Assembly (NCBI RefSeq): GCF_024172165.1
Contig: NZ_JAMZEB010000002.1
Coordinates: forward strand, 11,363,001-11,427,000
Source of the DNA: Nonomuraea thailandensis
GTDB lineage: Bacteria; Actinomycetota; Actinomycetes; Streptosporangiales; Streptosporangiaceae
Direction of reading: 5' to 3'
Length of the DNA stretch: 64,000 nucleotides
In this document: piece after piece, positions 8,369-16,143 of the stretch
Layout of the letters: the number at the start of each line of letters is the position of its first letter
Position numbering within the stretch: position 1 is the first letter of the stretch
Position numbers and translations under genes: made by a program
Notes under the pieces: generated by a model
What the model was told of the DNA's origin: nothing
Seen by the model: only the letters and a program-made list of their open reading frames with translations
Databases searched by the model: none

Positions 8369-9210
8369 GACGGCTCACCACCCAGCCAGCGCGCCAGCCG
8401 CGCGTCGTACGCCTCGAAGTGGTCCCGCAACGCCCGCGCCAGCACCTCCGGCACCCGGCGTGGCAGCGCCCGCCCGTTGTGCCGCTCGAACGCCGGATAC
8501 CCCAGGCGCGGCACCCCCAGGAAGTCCAGCACCCGGTCGTAGACGGGCTCGGGCTCGGCGAAGAACCGGTGGCTGTCCAGCACCAGGATGCGCTCGCGGC
8601 CGATCAGCGGCTCCAGCCGGTCGAGCTGGTCGGCGTAGCGGCCCCTGGCGAGGTAGGCGTGGTGGCGGTGCGAGTGGTGCAAGGCGAGCGGCGACTCGCG
8701 CAGCAGTTCCTCGGCCCCGGCCAGGCGCCGGGCCTCCAGCTCCACCGCGTACTCGAAGTGCGACTCCGTCTCGAACCCCCTGGCCAGCTCGTGGGCGTGC
8801 GCGGAGACGGCCCGCTCCACCGGGTCGCGCACCAGCACGATCACCTTGACCCCCGGCAGCTCGGCGGCGATGCGCTCCCCGGCCAGCGGATGGAACAGGT
8901 AGTAGGGGGAGGATTCGTAGGCCTGGGCGCGCACGCCGTACCGGTGGTGGAGCAGCGCCGCGCCCACCCGCAGCGGGAAGTGCGCCTGATACCAGGCCGT
9001 CCCGCGCCAGTGGGCGACGTCGAAGTAGTGCACGCCCTTGTGCAGCACGGGTTTGAGCAGCAGCGGGTGCTGGGCCAGCGCCCGGTACAGGGAGGTGGTG
9101 CCGCACCGCTGCGCACCCATGATCAGGAACGCGGGCAGCACGCGCGCCCCCGACGTGAACCGTCCCGTCGCCCGCGACAGCGACAGCACCGAACGCTTGA
9201 TCGTCCTCAA
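8356..9210 (-). CDS. Sulfotransferase family protein 3 (heparan-type Sulfotransfer_1-like)
   Basis: A 284-residue product with IMGAQRCGTTSLYRALAQHP as the PAPS loop near residue 30 and VIVLVRDPVERAVSAHAHEL as the 3'-phosphate site, followed by VLDSHRFFAEPEPVYDRVLDFLGVP. This arrangement is the one seen in carbohydrate and heparan-type sulfotransferases. The TTG at 9210 is chosen because it overlaps the upstream stop (TTGA) and is preceded by GAGGAG eight to ten bases earlier; a later ATG would remove residues directly before the PAPS loop. It lies between the kinase-like gene and the flippase in one operon. Confidence 0.9.
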   Translation of the reverse strand: MRTIKRSVLSLSRATGRFTSGARVLPAFLIMGAQRCGTTSLYRALAQHPLLLKPVLHKGVHYFDVAHWRGTAWYQAHFPLRVGAALLHHRYGVRAQAYESSPYYLFHPLAGERIAAELPGVKVIVLVRDPVERAVSAHAHELARGFETESHFEYAVELEARRLAGAEELLRESPLALHHSHRHHAYLARGRYADQLDRLEPLIGRERILVLDSHRFFAEPEPVYDRVLDFLGVPRLGYPAFERHNGRALPRRVPEVLARALRDHFEAYDARLARWLGGEPSWRR

Positions 9211-10115
9211 GTCAGCAGCTCCTCGTGATCGACGGCCGGGTTGAGCCAGGACTCCGGCGGGCCGAGCGGCGCGTGACCGTCGGCGGCGTGCCGCCCGGCC
9301 AGCGCGATGAGGTAGCGCAGCGCGGTCTGCCTGGCCGCCGACGGGGTCACCCCGAGCGGCGCGAGCACCCGTGCGGCCCGCGCCACGCACGCCCGCGCCG
9401 CGATCGGCGGCGCCATCCTGCGCAGCGCCCGCTGGAAGAAGTGGTGCACGGCGTCGAAGCCGTACGGCACCCCGACCTCGTACCGCTCCCAGTCCCACAC
9501 CAGCAGCCGCCCGTCGGGCGAGCGGCACAGGTTCCACGGCGCGAGGTCGCCGTGCCAGGCGGGACGGGCGCCGCCCGTGCCGGCGATCTCCCTGATCGCG
9601 TCCAGCAGCAGCGGGCCCGGCACCCGGCCGCGCAGTGCCCGCGCGGGCACCGGCAGGGGTGACAGCGCCAGCACCGACAGCCCCCGCCAGTCGCCGTGGT
9701 GCAGCACGCTCGGGGCGGCGACCGTGTCCAGGGACAGCCCGGCCAGCCGGCGCAGCGCCGCCGCCTCGGCGCTGATCAGCGCCCGCGCCCGCGCGCTGTC
9801 ACCGATCTTCACGAACGCCAGCCGCCGCCCGCCCGAGTGCGCCTCCAGGATGGGCTTGCGGTTGGCCCGCAACGCCGGCCGCACGTGCAGGACGGTCTCG
9901 ACCGGCTGGTGGAAGACCTCGCTGAGGTGCGCCGCGATGGAGCCCTCGACCGGCACCACGACCCGGGCGCCGAGGTGCCACCAGCGGCGCGGCGCCAGCC
10001 TGCGCGGCACGGCGGCGTGCGGCAGCAGCGTGTACGCCCGGGGCGCCCCGGGCCCCGGATACAGCAGCCGTACGGTCTCCGCCAGGTACCCGAGCCGGAC
10101 GGCGGCATCCCTCAT
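9207..10115 (-). CDS. Aminoglycoside-phosphotransferase-fold kinase in polysaccharide operon
   Basis: The 302-residue product has the catalytic loop WHGDLAPWNLC (Brenner-type HGDxxxxN) near residue 206 and VWDWERYEVG as the metal-binding DWE motif. An upstream AFVKIGD segment could hold the ATP-binding lysine. These mark the APH/choline-kinase fold. It is translationally coupled to wzy before it (ATGA) and to sulfotransferase 3 after it. In an export operon it could phosphorylate a sugar or lipid-linked intermediate, but no substrate can be named. The first 90 residues (VRLLYPGPGAPRAYTLLPH) resemble nothing I recognise. Confidence 0.75.
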   Translation of the reverse strand: MRDAAVRLGYLAETVRLLYPGPGAPRAYTLLPHAAVPRRLAPRRWWHLGARVVVPVEGSIAAHLSEVFHQPVETVLHVRPALRANRKPILEAHSGGRRLAFVKIGDSARARALISAEAAALRRLAGLSLDTVAAPSVLHHGDWRGLSVLALSPLPVPARALRGRVPGPLLLDAIREIAGTGGARPAWHGDLAPWNLCRSPDGRLLVWDWERYEVGVPYGFDAVHHFFQRALRRMAPPIAARACVARAARVLAPLGVTPSAARQTALRYLIALAGRHAADGHAPLGPPESWLNPAVDHEELLT

Positions 10116-11377
10116 GAGTTCCTCCACAGGAGGGCGAACGAGATCAGGTAGAGGGTGAGCGGCGTGACCAGGCCGTCGTAGATGAACATGTAGAGCAGCA
10201 CCAGCCCCATCACGAGCACCCCGGCCAGCCCGACAGGGCTGCGGTCGCGCCAGTGGCGCCGGATCGCGCCCAGGAAGAACGCCACGTACAGCGCCGCCCC
10301 GGTGAACCCCTGCGTGATGATCAGCAGCCAGAGCTGCCCGTCGCTGCCGAGCGGCGGATGCCCGCACGTGTCGCACCAGTCGGTCTTGCCCGTGGTGATC
10401 GTGCGGTGGTTGCCCGTGGCGTTGCGCGTGTTGCCGTACCCGATCACGGGGGAGTGCCCGGCGGCGGTGAGGGTGGCGCTGACGGTGAAGGCGCGGATGT
10501 CGTTGGAGTGCGGCCGGTCCAGGCGCTGCGCGAACAGCGAGGACAGCGGGCTGAGCGTGAACGCCAGCGCCGCCGCCGCGAGCGCGCCGCAGAGCGCCAC
10601 CCTGGTGCGCCCGCCCACCCGGACGATCACGTACAGCACGGCCAGGCCGAGCCCGATCCACAGGCCGCGGTTGAGTGAGTACACGATGGGGATGGCGGCC
10701 AGGGCGAGCACCACGGCCACGAAGAGCCGGCGCCGCGGGCCGCCGTACACCCACCAGCCCACCACGAACCAGACCAGCAGCACCGAGGCGTTGCTGCCCC
10801 AGGCGTTGGCCCACTCGTACGGCGCCTCGGGCCGGGGGGAGGCGAAGCCGAGCACCTTCTGCGTCTGGGCGGCCGTGGGGTGGATGAGGTTCTGCACGAA
10901 CGAGTTGCCGCTGATCCAGTCCGGCAGCAGCAGCTCCACCGGCGAGGTGTAGGCGAAGCCGGGCAGGAACACGCCGAGCAGCCCGCCGGCGACCGTGCTG
11001 ACGAACAGCACGCCGAGCATGCGCACCAGGCGGAGCTGCGGCAGCTCCCGCTCGGTGAGGTTGCCCAGGTACAGCACGGTGATCAGGACGGAGCAGTAGA
11101 GCGCCAGCCGCATGCCGTAGCCGATGAGCCGGCCCGCGCCGAGCTCGCCGTACGTGCCGGGTGGCGACTCGCCCAGCATCAGCCCGCTGACCAGGTATCC
11201 GGCCAGCAGCAGCACCCACAGCCCGAACCCGCGGGGCACCCTGATCGGCCGCCGCCGCAGCAGCAGCACCGCCATGGGCACGGCCAGCACGATCACCGAC
11301 AGCCCGCCGAACCCCAGCGCCCACCAGGCCGGATAGCCGACCAGCAACGCGGCGATGGGCCATGCGGCCCCCTTCAC
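10112..11377 (-). CDS. Wzy/O-antigen ligase-like membrane polymerase
   Basis: About 421 residues with ten or more hydrophobic segments and a large loop (roughly residues 165-220 and 300-350) that contains NSFVQNLIHPTAAQ and GYGNTRNATGNH. The topology and the periplasmic-type H/N/G-rich loop fit O-antigen polymerase/ligase (Wzy_C/WaaL) proteins that join lipid-linked repeat units outside the membrane. The GTG start at 11377 overlaps the wzz stop (GTGA), and its own stop overlaps the kinase-like ATG. Wzy versus ligase cannot be separated from sequence, but the adjoining Wzz homologue favours a polymerase. Confidence 0.85.
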   Translation of the reverse strand: MKGAAWPIAALLVGYPAWWALGFGGLSVIVLAVPMAVLLLRRRPIRVPRGFGLWVLLLAGYLVSGLMLGESPPGTYGELGAGRLIGYGMRLALYCSVLITVLYLGNLTERELPQLRLVRMLGVLFVSTVAGGLLGVFLPGFAYTSPVELLLPDWISGNSFVQNLIHPTAAQTQKVLGFASPRPEAPYEWANAWGSNASVLLVWFVVGWWVYGGPRRRLFVAVVLALAAIPIVYSLNRGLWIGLGLAVLYVIVRVGGRTRVALCGALAAAALAFTLSPLSSLFAQRLDRPHSNDIRAFTVSATLTAAGHSPVIGYGNTRNATGNHRTITTGKTDWCDTCGHPPLGSDGQLWLLIITQGFTGAALYVAFFLGAIRRHWRDRSPVGLAGVLVMGLVLLYMFIYDGLVTPLTLYLISFALLWRNS

Positions 11378-12687
11378 GGCTGCTTGCCGGGGCGTCTCGG
11401 GTGGTGGTGGAGCGCCTGCATGGGGGTGGTCTCGGCCGACACGCCGGGCTCCAGCTCGCCGGTCGCGACGAGCTTGCCGAGCGGGCTGTGCGGGCCGTGC
11501 TGGCCGTGCTGGCGCGGCTCCAGCAGCGGCACGAACGACGGCACCGCGTCGGTGGTCGTCACCACGCCGATCACCGGCACGTCGTGCCGGCCGAGCTGGC
11601 GGACGGTGTCCGCGACCTCCCCGGCGGAGACCAGGCCCAAGCCGATCAGCAGGACTGCGGCGTCGGCCCTGGCCAGGTCGCGTACGTCGGAGCCGTCGAG
11701 CACGACCAGCGGCGCGCTCACGGCGAGCGGCTCGGCCAGCGCCGAGGCGTACAGGTCGGCGGGCAGTGCCCGGACCAGCAGCCGCTTGCCGGGGCACGCG
11801 GAGACGACGGCGCAGGACAGATCGTGCAGCGCGCCGTGCTCGCGCGGGCCGGACAGGTCGCTGAGCACGGGCAGGCCGGTGAGCCGCTCGACGTCGGCCG
11901 GCGTGCGCAGGCGCCGGTCGAGGCGGTCGCGCAGGTAGGCGGCGGCCGAGCCGGCCAGCAGCCCCGCCATCAGCCCGGTGCCCAGGTAGAGGGGCAGGCT
12001 GGGGGAGCTGGGCGCCTCCGGCGGCGCGGCCTGGCTGATGACCGTGCCGGGCGTGATCGCGACCGTTCTGAGCGCGTCGTACTTCAGCGCCAGGCTGGCC
12101 GCCTGGCGGTTGAGCACGCCCTGCCGCTGGGTGGCGATCGCGTGTTGCGGGCCGCCCCTGGGCAGGCCGTCGAGCTGCTTGATCACCTGGTCGATCGCGG
12201 CGTTGACCTGCCTGAGCTTGCTGAGCACGGCCTCCTGTTGCTCGGCCATGGAGGTCAGCGCGCTCTCGCGGCGGTTGGCGAGGTACGCCTCGGCGTACGC
12301 GCCTGCCTGCGCGGCGGCGGTGGCGGGGTCGGCGGCCGTCACCGAGATCCACAACACCGCGGAGTTCGGCGGCACGGTGACCTCGGCCGGCTCGGTCCTG
12401 TCGAGCCCGAGACTCCTGGCGGCGCGTGCGGCGACCACGGCCGACAGCGCGACCTGGGCCTCGGTGTCGAGGTTCAGCGACTCTCGCTGGCGGCTGGTCA
12501 CCTGGTTGGCCTGCTCCTGCGGGCCGACCGGCATGACGAGCACCTGCGTCGTGGCGGTGTAGGCGGGCGGGGTCAGGCGCATCAGCGCCAGCCCCGCGGT
12601 GCCGCCGAACACGACGCAGCCCACGAGGAGCAGCCACCGCCTGCGCAGCAGCGAGAGATGCTCGTCCAGGTCGGTGCCGGAGCTCAT
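11374..12687 (-). CDS. Wzz-type polysaccharide co-polymerase / chain-length determinant
   Basis: This 437-residue protein has a first membrane helix near residues 18-38 (RRRWLLLVGCVVFGGTAGLAL) and a second near residue 240 (PLYLGTGLMAGLLAGSAAAYL), with an intervening extracytoplasmic coiled-coil-rich region. This is the PCP/Wzz topology. The C-terminal part resembles a degraded BY-kinase-like domain (VVLDGSDVRDLARADAAVLLI) but no Walker A motif is visible, so it is probably regulatory. It is the first gene of the minus-strand operon, behind an A+T-rich 227-base divergent region that likely carries its promoter. It should control polymer length with the Wzy-like protein. Confidence 0.85.
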   Translation of the reverse strand: MSSGTDLDEHLSLLRRRWLLLVGCVVFGGTAGLALMRLTPPAYTATTQVLVMPVGPQEQANQVTSRQRESLNLDTEAQVALSAVVAARAARSLGLDRTEPAEVTVPPNSAVLWISVTAADPATAAAQAGAYAEAYLANRRESALTSMAEQQEAVLSKLRQVNAAIDQVIKQLDGLPRGGPQHAIATQRQGVLNRQAASLALKYDALRTVAITPGTVISQAAPPEAPSSPSLPLYLGTGLMAGLLAGSAAAYLRDRLDRRLRTPADVERLTGLPVLSDLSGPREHGALHDLSCAVVSACPGKRLLVRALPADLYASALAEPLAVSAPLVVLDGSDVRDLARADAAVLLIGLGLVSAGEVADTVRQLGRHDVPVIGVVTTTDAVPSFVPLLEPRQHGQHGPHSPLGKLVATGELEPGVSAETTPMQALHHHPRRPGKQP

Positions 12688-12914
12688 GTGCGCCCACTAT
12701 AAGAGGGACGGTCAGCACCCCGGTTGAATACTCAAGATTTTCTCCGGTAAGGCCATAAACAAGCAATCGGATAAAGCGAAATATCAGGAAATTTGGAACG
12801 TCACCTCACCGCTATGAACTGGGGAGACTTCCACACTGGCTGAAGTTCCAGGAATGACATGGCAAGGTTCAGGTGTGAGAGGCGGGGGTCGTTCGACGAG
12901 GGGGTTGGAAGGCT
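12688..12914. promoter_or_regulatory. A+T-rich divergent intergenic region between wzz and the GH26-like gene
   Basis: This 227-base gap is markedly richer in A and T than the genes around it, especially 12720-12800. It must hold the promoters of the minus-strand export operon and of the plus-strand glycosidase lipoprotein. I cannot assign -35/-10 boxes with confidence. Confidence 0.4.
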
Positions 12915-13997
12915 TTGCTGCTACGGGACATTTCCCAAGAAAAATCGTTCACCAGCGCGATCGTGGCCATGGTCGTGCTGGTGGCCGCTTGCTCCACCGC
13001 CGAAGGCTCCGACGTCCTGCCGGTGCCGGTCCAGGCTCCCCTGGCCAGGCCGGCGGGCGCACCCGCCTGCACGGCCACCACCAGGCTCATCCCGTCCTGC
13101 GGCGCGTGGTGGGGCATGGCGCCCGAGGTCTTCACCGGCGCCTCGGTGGAGCAGGCGCTGCACGGGGCGGAGTCGCGCATGGGCGCGCCGGCCGACGTGC
13201 TGCACGTCTACCACCGGGGCAGCGAGCTGTTCCCGACCGCGGCGGAGATCAGGCTGGCCCGAGACCCGGCCAGGCCGCGGCTCCTGATGATCAACTGGAA
13301 GCCGTCGTTCGACCACACGTGGGCGGAGATCGCCGAGGGGGCGCTCGACGCCAGGATCGACCGGCTGGCCGGCCATCTGAGACGCACCTTTCCCGAGCGC
13401 TTCTTCCTGACCCTGCACCACGAGCCGGAGAACGACGTCGACGCCTCCTCGGGCTCCGGCATGACGGCGGCCGACTACGCGGCCATGTTCCGGCACGTCG
13501 TGCTCAGGCTGCGGGAGAAGGGCGTCAGGAACGCGGTCGTCGTCATGACGTACATGGGCGCCCCCAACTGGGCGGCCAAGTCCTGGTTCGAGGAGCTGTA
13601 CCCCGGTGACGACGTGGTCGACTGGGTGGCGATGGACCCGTACGCCGACGACCGGGTACAGGACTTCGACGGGCTGGTGAACAAGACGCGCAAGGAGTAC
13701 CCGGACTGGCCGGGCTTCTACCGGTGGATGCAGGCGCGCTTCCCCGGCAAGCCGGTCATGGTGGCCGAGTGGGGGGTGTTCGAGCGGCCCAGGGACCGCT
13801 CGTTCAAGCGGCGCTTCTTCGAGTCCGCGCTCAAGCAGATCAAGCGTTACCCGCAGATCAAGGCCCTGCTCTACTTTGACTCGCCGCAGGCCCCGCGCGG
13901 CGACACGAGCTTCGACTCCGACCCCGGGGCGGACCGGGCGTTCACCGAGCTGGCTCGAGATCCGTACTTTCGCTCGACTCCCGTGCCGCGGCCCTGA
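12915..13997 (+). CDS. GH26-like glycoside hydrolase lipoprotein
   Basis: About 360 residues. A signal peptide ends in the lipobox VAAC, so the protein is likely lipid-anchored outside the membrane. FLTLHHEPEND near residue 170 provides the candidate acid/base Glu, and MVAEWGVF near residue 284 the nucleophile Glu, both in the positions used by clan GH-A enzymes such as GH26 mannanases. The TTG at 12915 is the best available start though its GGAAGG is close. It diverges from wzz and overlaps the convergent TauE-like gene by 56 bases. It may trim or release the polymer made by the locus; the exact specificity is not visible. Confidence 0.8.
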   Translation: MLLRDISQEKSFTSAIVAMVVLVAACSTAEGSDVLPVPVQAPLARPAGAPACTATTRLIPSCGAWWGMAPEVFTGASVEQALHGAESRMGAPADVLHVYHRGSELFPTAAEIRLARDPARPRLLMINWKPSFDHTWAEIAEGALDARIDRLAGHLRRTFPERFFLTLHHEPENDVDASSGSGMTAADYAAMFRHVVLRLREKGVRNAVVVMTYMGAPNWAAKSWFEELYPGDDVVDWVAMDPYADDRVQDFDGLVNKTRKEYPDWPGFYRWMQARFPGKPVMVAEWGVFERPRDRSFKRRFFESALKQIKRYPQIKALLYFDSPQAPRGDTSFDSDPGADRAFTELARDPYFRSTPVPRP

Positions 13998-14823
13998 CCC
14001 GCACCCGCCAGCCGATCACGGTGACCGCGGTGGCGGCGAGCAGCGCCCAGACGGTGAGCGTGTTGCTCACGTCGAGCAGCTTCAGCGCGGAGGCGAGCAG
14101 GACGATCGCCAGCATGGCTCTGATCAGGCCGCCCGGAGCGCGCGAGGAGATCCTGGCGCCGAGGTAGACGCCCGGGATGGAGCCGATGAGCAGCGACACC
14201 GTGAGGTCCATCTGGAAGTCGCCGAACAGGATGTGGCCGATGGCGGCCGCGGCGACCAGGGGCACGGCCTGCACCAGGTCGGTGCCGACGAGCTGGTTGG
14301 CCTTGAGCGCCGGGTAGAGCACGAGCAGCGCCACGATGATCAGGGACCCGGAACCGACGGAGGAGACGCCCACCACCAGGCCGCCGACCGTACCGACCAG
14401 TAGGGTAGGAATTGGGCGCACGACGATCTCATGCGCGCTCGACGTGCCTCCCCGCGCGCCGAGCCAGCTCTTCAGCGCCATGCCCGCCACGGCCAGCAGC
14501 AGCGCGACGCCGAGCGCGTACTTGACCGCGTCGCTCACCGCGAACGCCCTGGCCAGGAACACCCCGCAGAACGCCGCCGGCACCGAGCCCACGCACAACC
14601 AGCCGACCAGGCGCAGGTTGACCGTGCCGCGGCGCAGGTGCACGACGCTGCCGACCGGCTTCATCACGGCCGAGGCGACCAGGTCGCTGGAGACGGCCGC
14701 GAGCGGCGGAACGTTGAAGAACAACATCATCATCGGGGTCATGAGCGCGCCGCCGCCCATCCCGGTCAGCCCGACCACGATGGCGACGACGAAGGACCCG
14801 GCGATCAGCGCCCAGTCGATCAA
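13942..14823 (-). CDS. TauE/SafE family anion transporter
   Basis: A 293-residue membrane protein with about eight helices. It contains the duplicated family motif: GLTGMGGGALMTPMM near the N-terminus and VVGVSSVGSGSLIIVALL in the second half. TauE/SafE proteins move sulfite, sulfonates or other small anions. The TTG at 14823 overlaps the stop of the APS kinase gene (TTGA) with a GGAGG about nine bases upstream; a GTG at 14832 is the alternative. Coupling to cysC strongly suggests it handles sulfate, sulfite or thiosulfate for this locus. Direction (import or export) cannot be read from sequence. Confidence 0.88.
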   Translation of the reverse strand: MIDWALIAGSFVVAIVVGLTGMGGGALMTPMMMLFFNVPPLAAVSSDLVASAVMKPVGSVVHLRRGTVNLRLVGWLCVGSVPAAFCGVFLARAFAVSDAVKYALGVALLLAVAGMALKSWLGARGGTSSAHEIVVRPIPTLLVGTVGGLVVGVSSVGSGSLIIVALLVLYPALKANQLVGTDLVQAVPLVAAAAIGHILFGDFQMDLTVSLLIGSIPGVYLGARISSRAPGGLIRAMLAIVLLASALKLLDVSNTLTVWALLAATAVTVIGWRVRVRAAARESSESTDLEPAR

Positions 14824-16034
14824 CGGATCCACCCTCCGCTCTTCAACGTGTCCAGCACCCTGGACACGGCCGCCTCGATCGAGATGTGCGTGGTGTCGAT
14901 GACCAGGTCGGCGTCGTCCGGCTCCTCGTAGGGGTCGGAGACGCCGGTGAACTCGGGGATCAGGCCGGCGCGCGCCTTGGCGTACAGGCCCTTGCGGTCG
15001 CGCCGCTCGCACTCCTCCAGCGGCGTGGCGACGTGCACGAGCAGGAAGTCGGCCCCGACGGACTCGACCATCTCGCGCACCTCCTCGCGGGTGGCCGCGT
15101 ACGGCGCGATCGGGGCGCAGACGGCCAGGCCGCCGTGGCGGGCGGCCTCGGCGGCGACGAAGCCGATGCGGCGGATGTTCAGGTCGCGGTCCTGCTTGGA
15201 GAAGGTCAGGCCCTTGGAGAGCAGGTGGCGCACCACGTCGCCGTCGAGGTAGGTCACCGTGCGGCTGCCCAGCTCCAGCAGCGCGTCGCGCAGGCCGCGG
15301 GCGATCGTGGACTTGCCGGAGCCCGACAGGCCCGTGAAGAACACCACCAGGCCGCGGCGGTGCGGCGGGCCGGGGATGTGCACGGGGTCGGGGCCGGCCA
15401 GGTGCTCGGTGGCGCCGTAGGCGGTGGCGACGAGCTCGCGCAGCTCCAGGTCGAGCTCGGGCTCGTCGCGCGGGGCCAGGGGCACGGGGACGACGAGCGT
15501 GCCCGCCGGGAGCTGCTCCTTGGCGCGCAGCGCGGCCCGGACGACCGCCGGGCCCGCCTCGCCGTACGCGAGGGGGAGCAGCAGGATCGCCCCGTCGAGC
15601 TCCTTGGCGGTGGCGAGGATCTCGCTGAGGTCGTCGAGCGGGCCGCGCATGGTGACGGCCAGCGCGGGGCGCCCGCCCAGCGCCTCCTTGACCTGGGCGG
15701 GGGTGCGCCGCAGCCGCCCGAAAGGCCCGTGCTCGGGCGTGCTCAGAGCCTTCAGCGGCCCCGAGGTGAGGCCGTCGGGCTCGCGCGCCGCCACGGTCAT
15801 GGCGGCCAGCGGCAGGCCCTCGGGGTCGAGCAGGGTGACCTCGTCGCCCGGCTCGACCGCGGCGTCGAGGTGGAGGGTGACGGGCGCGGGCCACGGGGTG
15901 CCGTCGGCGAGCGTGCCGCGCTCGTGCACGGTGTGCAGGTCGTCGTGGCCCAGGAACCCCGTCAGCGGCTCGAACGCGCCGGAGAGCAGCAGTTCGAGAT
16001 CGGCCAGCTCGCGCGGGTCGGGGGTCCACTCCAC
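14820..16034 (-). CDS. cysC: APS kinase (CysC) with degenerate N-terminal ATP-sulfurylase-like domain
   Basis: The roughly 404-residue product makes PAPS from APS and ATP. The C-terminal kinase (from about residue 220) has the P-loop GLSGSGKST, YLDGDVVRHLL, FSKQDRDLNIRRIGFVA and KGLYAKARAG. The first 215 residues look like the PUA-like and shortened sulfurylase regions of SAT-CysC fusions (ELELLLSGAFEPLTGFLG), but the catalytic QxRN and HxxH motifs of active sulfurylases are missing. Sulfurylase activity is therefore left to CysDN. GTG 16034 is preferred, but longer in-frame starts exist. It is followed by the coupled TauE-like gene. Confidence 0.92.
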   Translation of the reverse strand: MEWTPDPRELADLELLLSGAFEPLTGFLGHDDLHTVHERGTLADGTPWPAPVTLHLDAAVEPGDEVTLLDPEGLPLAAMTVAAREPDGLTSGPLKALSTPEHGPFGRLRRTPAQVKEALGGRPALAVTMRGPLDDLSEILATAKELDGAILLLPLAYGEAGPAVVRAALRAKEQLPAGTLVVPVPLAPRDEPELDLELRELVATAYGATEHLAGPDPVHIPGPPHRRGLVVFFTGLSGSGKSTIARGLRDALLELGSRTVTYLDGDVVRHLLSKGLTFSKQDRDLNIRRIGFVAAEAARHGGLAVCAPIAPYAATREEVREMVESVGADFLLVHVATPLEECERRDRKGLYAKARAGLIPEFTGVSDPYEEPDDADLVIDTTHISIEAAVSRVLDTLKSGGWIR

Positions 16035-16055
16035 GTTGTCTGCATCCCAACTATT

Positions 16056-16068
16056 CCGATTGAATTGG
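16056..16068. promoter_or_regulatory. Near-palindromic CCGATTGAATTGG upstream of cysC
   Basis: A 13-bp near-perfect palindrome (one mismatched pair), about 22 bases upstream of the chosen cysC start. Its CCRATT-n-AATYGG form is typical of dimeric repressor sites. Which regulator would bind it is not known from the window. Confidence 0.35.
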
Positions 16069-16143
16069 TAGGAAAGGAGTCTACCGGCTGATACCAGTGT
16101 GTCGCTAGACCCCCTCCTGGGGTCAGGGGGACCCCCGCACATC

